The notes beneath the pieces are model-generated. The model was given only the letters and a program-made list of their open reading frames with translations, had not been told where the DNA came from and did not search any database. The position numbers and the translations under genes were made by a program. This document shows, in pieces, positions 43,373 to 51,855 of a DNA stretch of 64,000 bases. This stretch comes from Caulobacter sp. (lineage in GTDB: Bacteria > Pseudomonadota > Alphaproteobacteria > Caulobacterales > Caulobacteraceae), in assembly GCA_016125585.1 (NCBI GenBank), contig WGLL01000013.1, forward strand, positions 1-64,000, written 5' to 3'. The stretch's first letter is position 1. Each line of letters starts with the position of its first letter.

Positions 43373-44053
43373 TCAGGGCGTCAGCCGCAGGACCCCGTCG
43401 TCGGTTCCGATCAGCGCCTTGTCGGCCAGATCGAGGAACAGACCGTGGTCCACCACCCCGGTCACCGACTTCAACGCCTCACCCAGCGCCGCCGGGGCGT
43501 CTATCCGCCCGGACGCCATGTCGTAGATCAGGTTGCCGCCGTCTGTGATCACCAGGCCCCGGTCCGACTTGCGCAGACGGGGCGGCGGCAGGTCGAATTC
43601 GGCGGCGATGTCGGCCAGCCGCTGGCCGGTGTGGATATGGCCGAACCGCACCACCTCGATCGGCAGCGGGAATTTGCCAAGCGCCTTCACCTGCTTGGCG
43701 GCGTCGGCGATGACCACGCAGCGGCTGGAGGCCTCCCAGACCAGCTTTTCCCGCAGCAGGGCCGCGCCGCCGCCCTTGATCAGCGACAGGCCGGGCCCGA
43801 TCTCGTCGGCCCCGTCGACGGTCAGGTCCACCCGCTTGACGTCGTCCAGCCCGACGACAGCGATGCCCAGCTCCCGGGCCAGGTCGGCGGTGCCGTCGGA
43901 GGTGGGCACCCCCTTGATATCGAGCCCCCGGGCGGCGAGCGCCTTGACGAACCAGGCGGCGGTCGAGCCGGTGCCGAGGCCGACGATCATCCCGCCTTCG
44001 ACCAGGTCCGCCGCGGCTTCCCCGGCCGCCTGCTTCTGCGCGTCAGCGGTCAT
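43373..44053 (-). CDS. rpiA: Ribose-5-phosphate isomerase A
   Basis: 226 residues. The family motifs GMIVGLGTGSTAAWFVKAL, VDGADEIGPGLSLIKGGGAALLREK and a later ITDGGNLIYDM are intact, including the catalytic Asp/Glu in DGADE. It interconverts ribose 5-phosphate and ribulose 5-phosphate. Its start overlaps the stop of the upstream secreted-protein gene by 4 bp (ATGA), so its translation is coupled to an exported protein of unknown function. Confidence 0.94.
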   Translation of the reverse strand: MTADAQKQAAGEAAADLVEGGMIVGLGTGSTAAWFVKALAARGLDIKGVPTSDGTADLARELGIAVVGLDDVKRVDLTVDGADEIGPGLSLIKGGGAALLREKLVWEASSRCVVIADAAKQVKALGKFPLPIEVVRFGHIHTGQRLADIAAEFDLPPPRLRKSDRGLVITDGGNLIYDMASGRIDAPAALGEALKSVTGVVDHGLFLDLADKALIGTDDGVLRLTP

Positions 44054-44619
44054 GGCGCGGCCTTGATATGGGTCAGGGTCGCGGTCACTACAGGCCCGTT
44101 GGTGCTGACCCCCATGAACCAGTAGCCGCCGTCCTTCAGGGCGGCGTCAAAGTTGGCGTCGGACTCCCGCGCGATCGACACCCTCTTCCCATCGACGATG
44201 CGGAAGAGGAACTTGGGAAAGTCGGGCGCGTCATCCGCCGGCTCGACCCCGACCCAGGACAGCAAAGCCGGGATCTGCACCGGGTCGAGGCCCTCGCCCG
44301 TCACACCGCAGGTTCGCGACACCGCCGTCGGCATGCCATTGGCCTTGGCCAGGTCATCCGAGAAGCCCTTGTTGACCAGCAGCTGCAGATTGGGCTCGTC
44401 CGCCTTGGCGAAGTGGCGAAAGGGCGCGTCGTCCGGTTCCGGGACCTCGGCGAACCCCCGCGCCGGCGCCAGCCTGATCGCGCTGTCGAAATCCGACGGA
44501 TTGCCGGCGCACAGGGCCTTGAAGTCGTCGACCCAGCTGGTCTGGGCGCAAGCCGCGCCGCTCCACAGCATGGCGAGGGCCAGCGCCCCCGCCGCCGACA
44601 GCTTTCTCAGCCCCATCAT
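44050..44619 (-). CDS. Exported protein, four-gene array member 1
   Basis: 189 residues from the ATG at 44619 (or 44616). Signal peptide cleaved after SGAACAQ or near it. Mature features shared with the three upstream paralogues: F-x-x-L-C near the N-terminus, a second Cys (SRTCGV), LLSWVGV, F-x-F/L-x-x-x-x-G-x-R, DGGYWFM and a T-x-T-L-T strand before the closing AAP. This is the most diverged member of the array. It overlaps rpiA by 4 bp. Periplasmic; function unknown. Confidence 0.68.
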   Translation of the reverse strand: MMGLRKLSAAGALALAMLWSGAACAQTSWVDDFKALCAGNPSDFDSAIRLAPARGFAEVPEPDDAPFRHFAKADEPNLQLLVNKGFSDDLAKANGMPTAVSRTCGVTGEGLDPVQIPALLSWVGVEPADDAPDFPKFLFRIVDGKRVSIARESDANFDAALKDGGYWFMGVSTNGPVVTATLTHIKAAP

Positions 44620-44745
44620 CGCTCGCTCCCGCCTCAGCCCTGCCAGCGCGCCCCGCGAGACGCCGGGCAACGGTTCTGGCTGTCTGGCTTGCGCGGGCGC
44701 GCGCGTCAACGGTTGCGGCCGCCTTCGCCGCCCCCTCGGCGAGGC

Positions 44746-45315
44746 TCAGGGCGCCGGCGTCGATCGGGTCAGGGTGGCGATCGTCGAGGTGTCGTTGACG
44801 TCGATCTGCAGCAGATAATAGCCGCCGGCCTTCAGCGCCGCGGTCACCGCGGCCTCGTCATCAGGATCGATGGCCGAACGCCGGCCGGACGACTCGGTGA
44901 AGAGATAGCTGGTCTTGGCCTCGGTGGCCTCTTGGGCGGTCACCCCGACCCAGCGCCGGACGCCGTCGGCGCCGCCCGATCCGACCTTGGGGGCGGTGAC
45001 GCTGCAGGCGGTGAACACCTGTCCGAGCCGGCCGCCGCGCGCCGGACTGCCGCCCCGGCCGATGACCACCGCCCAGCGATACTGGCCGACAATCCTGGTC
45101 AGCACCGTCACGCTGTCGACGCCGTCCGGGGCGTCGATGGCCATCCGCGAATAGCCCCGGCTCTCGGCGACGGCGACCGACCGGGACATGTCGGTCCGGT
45201 TGGCGATGCAGATCGTCTGGAATTCCGTGGTCAGATCGGCCGTTTGCGCCCGAGCGACCGCCGGGACTGTCATCGGGAGGGCCAGGACGGCGGCGGCGAT
45301 CATCAGGGGACGCAT
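44746..45315 (-). CDS. Exported protein, four-gene array member 2
   Basis: 189 residues with a signal peptide ending VARAQ. Array motifs: FQTICIANRTD, AESRGYSRM, TRIVGQYRWAVVIG, FTACSV, VRRWVGVT, SYLFTESSGRR, AGGYYLLQI and IATLTRSTPAP. The two conserved cysteines probably make a disulfide in the periplasm. It is nearest in sequence to member 4 at 46072. Gaps of 126 and 154 bp to its neighbours allow separate promoters. Confidence 0.7.
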   Translation of the reverse strand: MRPLMIAAAVLALPMTVPAVARAQTADLTTEFQTICIANRTDMSRSVAVAESRGYSRMAIDAPDGVDSVTVLTRIVGQYRWAVVIGRGGSPARGGRLGQVFTACSVTAPKVGSGGADGVRRWVGVTAQEATEAKTSYLFTESSGRRSAIDPDDEAAVTAALKAGGYYLLQIDVNDTSTIATLTRSTPAP

Positions 45316-45469
45316 GGGAAAACCTTTCAACGAGGAAACATCCGGGACAGACTGACGCCGTCGATCCGCGCCGTCATGCCCCGTTCCGGGGGGTGAAATC
45401 AGCGACCGGAGCCGGGTTATCCGGAGCAAGTTTGCTTCCGGCTTGTCCGGCGGCATCCTGGGGACCAGG

Positions 45470-46027
45470 TCAGGGCTGAGGCGTGACGCTCGTCAGCATC
45501 AGGCTGGTAAAGCCGTTCTTCCGCTCGATCGTCGCGACATCATAGCCGCCAGTCCTGAGCGCCTCCATCATCGCGGCGTCATCGCGGATCTGGAGACCGG
45601 TCCGCCGTCCATCGCGCGCCTTGTAGTAGTAGACGTTCCGGGTGGCGGAGCGGGTTTGCGGCGCGGACCCGGCCCAGCGATCGAGGCTGGCGGCGGCCCC
45701 TTCTGTCGGATCGACGCCGACCACCGTGCAGACGACGAATGCCTGGGCCGGCGTCGCCCCCTCGGGGGCCTTTGCGCCTAGCCTGACAACCACGGCCCGA
45801 TCCTGACCATCAACCGGTCTGGAAAAGGCGGACATCTCTTCGTCGGATCTCGCCAACTGGTAGCCCCCTGCCCGCGCCGCGGCGATCTGGGCGGCTCTGT
45901 CGTTGCGATGGTTCAGGCAGACGTTCTGGAAGTCCTCGAAGACGGTCGCGGTCGACGACTCGGCGGAGGCCGGGCCGACAAGCATCGAAACGGCCACCGC
46001 CGACGCGGCCAGGATGCGGGCATGCAT
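45470..46027 (-). CDS. Exported protein, four-gene array member 3
   Basis: 185 residues from the ATG at 46027 with a signal peptide ending PASAE. Array motifs are recognisable: FEDFQNVCLNHRNDRA, GGYQLARS, AVVVRLG, FVVCTVVG, LDRWAGSA, TRNVYYYKARDGRRTG, TGGYDVATI and a closing SVTPQP. The ARDGRR segment replaces the TESSGRR of members 2 and 4. It follows member 4 by 44 bp. Function unknown. Confidence 0.7.
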   Translation of the reverse strand: MHARILAASAVAVSMLVGPASAESSTATVFEDFQNVCLNHRNDRAAQIAAARAGGYQLARSDEEMSAFSRPVDGQDRAVVVRLGAKAPEGATPAQAFVVCTVVGVDPTEGAAASLDRWAGSAPQTRSATRNVYYYKARDGRRTGLQIRDDAAMMEALRTGGYDVATIERKNGFTSLMLTSVTPQP

Positions 46028-46071
46028 GGCAGGCTGAACGCCTCGTGGATGGCGCCTTGAGCTCACGTCGG

Positions 46072-46647
46072 TCAGGGCGCCGGGACGTTTCGCGACAGGG
46101 TGGCGATCGTCAGGCCGTCCTTGACGCTGACCGCCATGATATACAGTCCCCCGCCCTCGACGGCCGCCCCCAAGCCCGCGTCGTCGAGGGTCGGCAGAGG
46201 CTGGTGGCGACCGCCGCTCTCCGTGAAGAGAAAGGTTGTATTGGCGGGATCCGGATCCATGGGCGTCACCCCGGCCCAACGGCGCAGGGCGTCGCCGCCC
46301 GCCGTCCCTGTCTCATACCCCCCGATACTGCACAGGTTGGAGATGGCCGCCGGCATGGTCGGCGACTGGGGAACCGCCTTGACATCGAGACGGACCACCC
46401 ATTTGCGCCCATCCACCATTCTGGTCAGGGTCGTCGATGAGCCGACGGTCGGCTGTGTCGGTCCGCTGACGAGAGAGAATCCGCGCGCCATCGCGGTGCT
46501 GATCGCCTTGGCGGGCGCCGTGCGATTGGCGACGCAGACCGTCTGGAACTCATCGGCGATGTTGAGCGGCGCCGCCATGGCGGAGGACCCGGCGCCTGCG
46601 AGGAAGCTCGCCAAGAGCGCGGCGGCGACGTGTGAAGCGATACGCAT
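46072..46647 (-). CDS. Exported protein, four-gene array member 4
   Basis: 191 residues from the ATG at 46647 with a signal peptide ending SSAMAA. Motifs: DEFQTVCVANRTA, AMARGFSLVSG, TLTRMVDGRKWVVRL, ISNLCSIG, LRRWAGVTPMD, TFLFTESGGRH, GGGLYIMAVSVKDG and IATLSRNVPAP. First gene of the minus-strand array, with 212 bp upstream without other genes, so the main promoter should be there. Function unknown. Confidence 0.7.
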   Translation of the reverse strand: MRIASHVAAALLASFLAGAGSSAMAAPLNIADEFQTVCVANRTAPAKAISTAMARGFSLVSGPTQPTVGSSTTLTRMVDGRKWVVRLDVKAVPQSPTMPAAISNLCSIGGYETGTAGGDALRRWAGVTPMDPDPANTTFLFTESGGRHQPLPTLDDAGLGAAVEGGGLYIMAVSVKDGLTIATLSRNVPAP

Positions 46648-46859
46648 GATGACCTGAACTCTCCTGGCGACTGTCCCCGCAAAGACTAGCCGCCTCGGGA
46701 AACCGGCCAACCCTCAAACAGGGGGCCTCATCAGACCCGCTGCGGGGCGGTCAAATCCCGGCGCTGGAATGTACACGTCCCGTCGCCCGGCCGATGTCCG
46801 GACCCCGAGACAGACGTCCGCGCGGGTCCGTGAGCGAGCAGGGGTCCGCCATCACAGGG

Positions 46860-48194
46860 CTAGACGCCCTTCAGCCTGGCCTTCATCGCCCGGAACCGCG
46901 CCGCCCAGCCGTCCTTGTTGATCTGTTGCGGCCGGGTCAGGCCCAGAGCATCCGGCTCGACGTCGCGGCTGATCACCGAGCCCGAACCGGTCATCGCCCC
47001 CGCCCCCACGGTGACCGGCGCCACCAGCGAGGAGTTGGAGCCGATGAAGGCGCCCTCGCCGATGTGGGTCTGGTATTTGTCGAAGCCGTCGTAGTTGCAG
47101 AAGATTGTCCCGGCCCCGATGTTGGCCTTCGCCCCCACCGTGCCGTCGCCAAGGTAGGCCAGGTGATTGGCCTTGGCGCCCGGGCCGACCTTGACCTTCT
47201 TGACCTCGACGAAGTTGCCGATGTGGGCGCCCTCGCCGATGTCCGCCCCCGGACGCAGCCGGGCATAGGGGCCGACGATGGCCCCGGCGCGGACATGCGC
47301 CCCCTCCAGATGGCTGAAGGCGCGGATCACCGCGCCGGCCTCGACCTCGACCTTCGGGCCGAACACCACATTGGGCTCGATCACCGCCCCGCCGGCGATC
47401 CGGGTGTCGAAGCTCAGCCACACGGTTTCCGGCGCGACCATGTTGACCCCGTCCGCCATCAGGGCCGCTCGCGCCCGCTGCTGCCAGAAGGCCTCGGCGC
47501 GGGCCAGGCCGGCCTGGTCGTCGGCGCCCATGACCGGCAGTTCGGAGGCCTTGGCGACGCCCACCCGCGCGCCATCGGCGTTGGCCAGGGCGACGATGCC
47601 GGTGATGTAATACTCGGCCTTGGCGTTGTTGTTGTCGACCCGCGACAGCCAGTCGAACAGCGGCCCCGCCGGGCCGGCCAGCATGCCGCTGTAGCAGACC
47701 CCGACCGCCCGCTCGGCCTCGCTCGCATCACGCGCCTCGACGATGCGCAGCAGCCGGCCGCTCTCGTCGGTGATCATTCGGCCATAGAGCGCCGGATCGG
47801 CCGGCTCGAAGGCCAGCATGGTCAGCTCCCCCGTCCCGAACAGCGGCGCCAGGTCGTCGGCGGTCAGCAGCGGGCAGTCGGCGTTGGTGACCAGCACCTC
47901 GCCGTCAAATCCGGCCAGGGCGTCCCTGGCGCACAGCACTGCATGGGCGGTGCCCATCGGCGGGTCCTGGATGGCGACGGCGCCCTCCCCCAGTCGCGCC
48001 CGCACATGATCGGCCACCGCCGGGCTGTGGGTCCCGCAGACCACCACGATCTTCTCGCAGCCGGCGCCCTGGGCCGCGTCGATGGCCCGGTCGAGCATGG
48101 TCCGGCCGCCGACCTTGTGCAGCACCTTGGGCAGCGGCGACTTCATGCGCGTGCCCTGGCCGGCGGCCATGATCACGGCGGCTCGTTTGGTCAT
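46860..48194 (-). CDS. glmU: Bifunctional GlmU: UDP-GlcNAc pyrophosphorylase / GlcN-1-P acetyltransferase
   Basis: 444 residues. The N-terminal uridyltransferase has [22 protein letters not shown] and VTNADCPLL; the C-terminal left-handed beta helix has hexapeptide repeats, the [14 protein letters not shown] region and the catalytic His in NHLAYLGDG. It makes UDP-GlcNAc, the precursor of peptidoglycan and LPS. Slightly shorter than the E. coli enzyme (456). Divergent from gph with a 56-bp gap. Confidence 0.95.
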   Translation of the reverse strand: MTKRAAVIMAAGQGTRMKSPLPKVLHKVGGRTMLDRAIDAAQGAGCEKIVVVCGTHSPAVADHVRARLGEGAVAIQDPPMGTAHAVLCARDALAGFDGEVLVTNADCPLLTADDLAPLFGTGELTMLAFEPADPALYGRMITDESGRLLRIVEARDASEAERAVGVCYSGMLAGPAGPLFDWLSRVDNNNAKAEYYITGIVALANADGARVGVAKASELPVMGADDQAGLARAEAFWQQRARAALMADGVNMVAPETVWLSFDTRIAGGAVIEPNVVFGPKVEVEAGAVIRAFSHLEGAHVRAGAIVGPYARLRPGADIGEGAHIGNFVEVKKVKVGPGAKANHLAYLGDGTVGAKANIGAGTIFCNYDGFDKYQTHIGEGAFIGSNSSLVAPVTVGAGAMTGSGSVISRDVEPDALGLTRPQQINKDGWAARFRAMKARLKGV

Positions 48195-48250
48195 GGTCGG
48201 ATCCCAGCGGTCATTGCAATTGCTCCCCGTTTAGCCGAAAGCCCCCGCCT

Positions 48251-48976
48251 ATGCACAACCTCAAGCCCGAGATTTCGGCCGACCTGACCGGCTGGACCAT
48301 CGCCTTCGACCTCGACGGCACCCTGGTCGACAGCGCGCCGGACCTGGTCGGAGCCCTCAACGCCGTCTTGGTCGAGGAAGGCGCGCCGCCGGTCGCCGTC
48401 AGCGACGCGCGGCTTCTGGTCGGTCGCGGCGCCCGCTGGATGACCCAGCAGGGCGTCGCGCTGGCCGGAATCGAGCTGCCGGATGCCCGGCTGGAGGTGC
48501 TGTTCGAACGGGTGGTCGATCTCTACCGCGGCCGCATCGCCCTGGAGACCCGTCCCTTCGACGGCTGCCTGGCGGCGCTGGACCATCTGGCGGCGCGCGG
48601 CGCGGCCCTGGTGGTCTGCACCAACAAGCGCACCGCCCTGTCGCTGGCCCTGCTCGACGGCCTGGAGATGACGGGGCGATTCGCCGCCATCATCGGCCCC
48701 GACCAGGCCCCCGCGGCCAAGCCCGACCCGCGCCATCTGCTGATCAGCATCGAAGCGGCCGGCGGCGATCCGGCCCGCGCCGTGCTGGTCGGAGACACCC
48801 GCTATGACACCGAAGCGGCCGCCAACGCAGGCGTTCCCTGCATCGCCGTCGACTTCGGCTACAGCCAGACCCCGGTCGCCGATCTGGGCGCCGCGGCGGT
48901 CATCAGCCACTTTGACGATCTCGCCGCCGCCATCTCCGCGCTGGCCTCTTGCCCCACGGACGCCCGGTCGCTATAG
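48251..48976 (+). CDS. gph: Phosphoglycolate phosphatase (HAD family)
   Basis: 241 residues. HAD motif I FDLDGTLVDSAPDLVGALN, motif II VVCTNKR and motif IV GDTRYDTEAAANAGVPCIAVDFGYS are intact, with the Gph-type cap domain between. It removes phosphoglycolate arising from DNA repair or oxygenase side reactions. The 3' end overlaps the tRNA-Val promoter. Confidence 0.9.
   Translation: MHNLKPEISADLTGWTIAFDLDGTLVDSAPDLVGALNAVLVEEGAPPVAVSDARLLVGRGARWMTQQGVALAGIELPDARLEVLFERVVDLYRGRIALETRPFDGCLAALDHLAARGAALVVCTNKRTALSLALLDGLEMTGRFAAIIGPDQAPAAKPDPRHLLISIEAAGGDPARAVLVGDTRYDTEAAANAGVPCIAVDFGYSQTPVADLGAAAVISHFDDLAAAISALASCPTDARSL
48949..48976 (+). promoter_or_regulatory. Candidate housekeeping promoter of tRNA-Val
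   Basis: TTGCCC (48949-48954) and CTATAG (48971-48976) with a 16-bp spacer; the tRNA begins 19 bp downstream of the -10. It lies inside the last codons of gph. Confidence 0.5.
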
Positions 48977-48994
48977 ACCCGCCCTTCCTGAGAA

Positions 48995-49069
48995 GGATGC
49001 GTAGCTCAGCGGGAGAGCACCTCGTTCACACCGAGGGGGTCACAGGTTCAATCCCTGTCGCATCCACCA
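48995..49069 (+). tRNA. tRNA-Val (anticodon CAC)
   Basis: The acceptor stem GGATGCG pairs with CGCATCC; discriminator A and CCA are encoded (49066-49069). D-arm GCTCAGCGGGAGAGC, anticodon stem CCTCG/CGAGG with loop TTCACAC, so the anticodon is CAC at 49027-49029, and TPsiC arm ACAGG-TTCAATC-CCTGT. It reads GUG codons. Confidence 0.95.
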
Positions 49070-49134
49070 GGGGTTCCCGGAAGACATGGCCATGATCCCG
49101 TCGCGCCCTGACCGGGCTCGCGCAGTGGGCCGCC

Positions 49135-49572
49135 CTAGTGGTTTTGCAGCCACCACCGCAAGGCGTCCTGCTCCTGCCCCTTGGGAATGGGATTGTCCCT
49201 CGGAAAATCCCCGTCGCAGGCGACCTGGTAGGCAAAGCCGTCCGCAAGCTCCTCGCCGAAGATCTCGAACATATTTCCGAACTCCTGCCCCCCGTCCCAG
49301 GGCATGAAACCGCTCGAACTGCTCCTCAACTGCTTCTGGCAGTCCATAGACCAGACGACGAAGTAGCGGCCCTCGGGGTAGGACGGCCGAACCGCCCAGA
49401 TCTGATAGTCGTAGGATTCGTCCGGCTCGCCTGCGGTCCGTGCGGCCAGCACCAGAACGGTCTCGCCATTCGGGATATCGACAGTGAAACCATAATACTG
49501 CGGCGCTGCCAGAACCGGCCCGGCAGCCATGAGCGCCAGCCCCAAGACCAGCGACTGAAAAATGCGTTTCAA
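49135..49572 (-). CDS. Small exported protein
   Basis: 145 residues if it starts at the TTG at 49572, which follows GGAGGG; a GTG at 49584 is the alternative. No ATG gives the whole signal peptide (KRIFQSLVLGLALMAAGPVLAAP). The mature part has YYGFTVDIPNGETVLVLAART, DYQIWAVRPSYPEGRYFVVWSMDCQ (split at about 60-85) and two cysteines. No family recognised. Confidence 0.6.
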   Translation of the reverse strand: MKRIFQSLVLGLALMAAGPVLAAPQYYGFTVDIPNGETVLVLAARTAGEPDESYDYQIWAVRPSYPEGRYFVVWSMDCQKQLRSSSSGFMPWDGGQEFGNMFEIFGEELADGFAYQVACDGDFPRDNPIPKGQEQDALRWWLQNH

Positions 49573-49694
49573 GATTCCCTCCACGACTGCCGAAAATATG
49601 GCTCGGCGAAATGCATAAGGGCAATCCGGTTTTCCAGGCCGTGGCGGCCTCTTGGCCGACAGCGCCGCAAACAAACAACCTTGCCGCCGCCGTG

Positions 49695-50117
49695 CTATTG
49701 AGACTCGATCTGGACCCGACGATTCATCGCGGCGTCCGAGCCGTCGGTCGTCAGCGGATACCTATCGCCGGCGCCCCGTGCGGTCAGCATTGCCGGGTCG
49801 ATCCCAAGGGCGATGAGATGGATCCGGACCGACTCGGCGCGCTGTTGCGACAGCGCCTCGGCGACATCCGCCTCGGTGAGTGGATCGGCATGACCGATAA
49901 TCGACAGCCCGCGACCCGCCTGCGCCCTTGAGGCGCCAGCGATCTGATCCAGCCGCTCGGCAGAGACCGGTGTGATCTCGGCAGACCCCGGCTCGAAATA
50001 GACAGACCAGACCGCCCACACCTGCTCGGCCGATTCGGTCGTCGCTTGCGCCGCGACCGGCGGCGCGGTCAGACCGACCATCATCGCCGACAGCAGGACC
50101 ATCGGAAACCAGGTCAT
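49695..50117 (-). CDS. Small OmpA-like domain protein
   Basis: 140 residues: signal peptide (cleavage after PPVAAQA), then one OmpA-type domain with VYFEPGSAEITP, IGHADPLTEADVAEALSQQRAESVRIHLIALGI (split at about 74-106), RGAGDRYPL and NRRVQI. It lacks a membrane barrel or lipobox. The classic peptidoglycan-binding Asp and Arg positions are mostly kept (NRRVQI), so binding to the cell wall is plausible. It lies 122 bp upstream of the small exported gene at 49135 on the same strand. Confidence 0.82.
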   Translation of the reverse strand: MTWFPMVLLSAMMVGLTAPPVAAQATTESAEQVWAVWSVYFEPGSAEITPVSAERLDQIAGASRAQAGRGLSIIGHADPLTEADVAEALSQQRAESVRIHLIALGIDPAMLTARGAGDRYPLTTDGSDAAMNRRVQIESQ

Positions 50118-50214
50118 GGATGGCCTCCCGGGTTGCCTCCGCCAGCTTCCTCCGACAGCCGTTTGGCCGGCCGCCGGAGGAGGCGTGACGTCAGGATGAC
50201 GCTTCCGCGTGCTG

Positions 50215-51387
50215 CTAGAAGATCTCGAACAGCCCGGCGCCGCCCTGGCCGCCGCCGATGCACATTGTCACCACGCCCCATTTGGCGCCGCGACGCTTGC
50301 CTTCCTGCAGGATGTGGCCGGTGCAGCGGGCGCCGGTCATGCCGAAGGGGTGGCCGATGGAGATCGAGCCGCCGTTGACATTGTACTTGTCGGGATCGAT
50401 GCCCAGCTTGTCGCGGCTATAAAGGCACTGCGAGGCGAAGGCCTCGTTCAGCTCCCACAGATCGATGTCGTCGACCTTCAGCCCCTGGCGGGCCAACAGG
50501 CGCGGCACCGCGAACACCGGGCCGATGCCCATTTCGTCCGGCTCGCAGCCGGCGACGGCCCAGGACACGAAACGGCCCATCGGCTCCAGCCCGCGACGCT
50601 CGGCCTCCTTGGCCTCCATCAGCACCACCGCGGCGCCGCCGTCGCTCAGCTGGCTGGCGTTGCCGGCGGTGACGAACTTGCCCTCGCCCTTGACCGGCTT
50701 CAGCGAGGCCAGGCCTTCCAGGGTGGTGTCGGGGCGGTTGCACTCGTCGCGGTCGACCACGTAGTCGACGATGGTTTCCTCGCCGGTCGCCTTGTCGACC
50801 TTCTTCATCCTGGTCGCCATCGGCACGATCTCGTCGGCGAACTTGCCGGCGGCCTGGGCGGCGGCCATCCGCTGCTGGGACTGCAGGCTGTATTCGTCCT
50901 GGTATTCCCGGCTCACGCCATAACGGGCGGCGACGATGTCGGCGGTGTCGATCATGGCCATGAAGATGTCGGGCGCGATGTCCAGCAGCTGCGGATCGAT
51001 CGCCGCGGAGCCGCCGGCCCCGCCGCCGGGAATGGAGATGCTCTCCACCCCGCCGGCCACGACGATCTCGGCGCCGTCGCCGCGAATGTGGTTGGCGGCC
51101 ATGGCGATCGACTGCAGGCCCGAGGAGCAGAAGCGGTTGATGGTCACCCCGCCAGTCGTCACCGGCAGGCCGGCCAGCAGCGCCGCCAGACGGCCGATGT
51201 TGTTGGCGCCATGGGCGTTGTTGCCCATGTAGCAGTCTTCGATCTCGGCCGGATCCACACCGGATTTGGCCACCGCGTGCTTGATTGCGTGAGCGGCCAT
51301 GGACATCGGCGGGGTGATATTGAAGCCCCCGCGTCCCGCCTTGGCGAGACCGGTGCGGGCGTAGGAGACGATGACGGCATCGCGCAT
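50215..51387 (-). CDS. Acetyl-CoA C-acyltransferase (thiolase)
   Basis: 390 residues from the ATG at 51387. The nucleophile Cys87 is in NRFCSSGLQSIAMAA; later WELNEAFASQ, the His in GHPFGMTGAR and the second catalytic Cys in MCIGGGQGGAG are all present, so it should be active. It would cleave 3-oxoacyl-CoA (fatty acid oxidation) or condense acetyl-CoA; sequence alone does not decide. No partner beta-oxidation gene is adjacent. Confidence 0.92.
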   Translation of the reverse strand: MRDAVIVSYARTGLAKAGRGGFNITPPMSMAAHAIKHAVAKSGVDPAEIEDCYMGNNAHGANNIGRLAALLAGLPVTTGGVTINRFCSSGLQSIAMAANHIRGDGAEIVVAGGVESISIPGGGAGGSAAIDPQLLDIAPDIFMAMIDTADIVAARYGVSREYQDEYSLQSQQRMAAAQAAGKFADEIVPMATRMKKVDKATGEETIVDYVVDRDECNRPDTTLEGLASLKPVKGEGKFVTAGNASQLSDGGAAVVLMEAKEAERRGLEPMGRFVSWAVAGCEPDEMGIGPVFAVPRLLARQGLKVDDIDLWELNEAFASQCLYSRDKLGIDPDKYNVNGGSISIGHPFGMTGARCTGHILQEGKRRGAKWGVVTMCIGGGQGGAGLFEIF

Positions 51388-51855
51388 GGGTGTTCCTTCC
51401 GTGTGGGCGGCCCGCTCTGGAAGGCGGGTCCGTCGAAATCTGGCGCGCCTGCGGAAGCCTGAGGCGACCCTCGCCAACGGCCGGCCCCCTCACGCTCCAA
51501 ACAAGCGTTTGACAGTTTCCATGCTCCCGCCCGTCAGGGAAAGCCCCTGACCGCACATTTGCCGAAAACTTTCTGGCCTCTGGCTTCGGCCCCGACTGCC
51601 GACCGGCCCGCCGTCAAGGGCAACCGCGACGACCTTCCCCATCCCGTTCCGTCATCCCGGGCGCGCACGGCGCAACCCGGGACCCAGGGGTGAGTGATCT
51701 CGCGCTCGAACGAAGCGTTTCGGCCAGGGCGGTGCAGCCCCTGGGTCCCGGCTCTCCGCGCTTTGCGCTGCGGCCGGGATGACGGCGCATTTCTGCAGCC
51801 ATCACCTCGTGGGCAAAGGGGTGCGGGACAGCGTGACGCTGTTCGTTCGCCCCGG
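51388..51855. other. Gene-free 468-bp gap
   Basis: It separates the SulP gene (downstream on the minus strand) from the thiolase start and holds a 133-bp palindromic repeat element (51651-51783). No credible coding frame or RNA was seen in the rest. Confidence 0.6.
51651..51783. repeat. Dispersed palindromic element with GTCATCCCGG ends
   Basis: Outer arms GTCATCCCGG (51651-51660) and CCGGGATGAC (51774-51783); inner arms ACCCGGGACCCAGGGG and its near complement CCCCTGGGTCCCGG at 51738-51751. The sequence type (CCTGGGTCCCGGCTCT..GCGCTGCGGCCGGGATGAC) is a common intergenic repeat in alphaproteobacteria. Confidence 0.7.
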
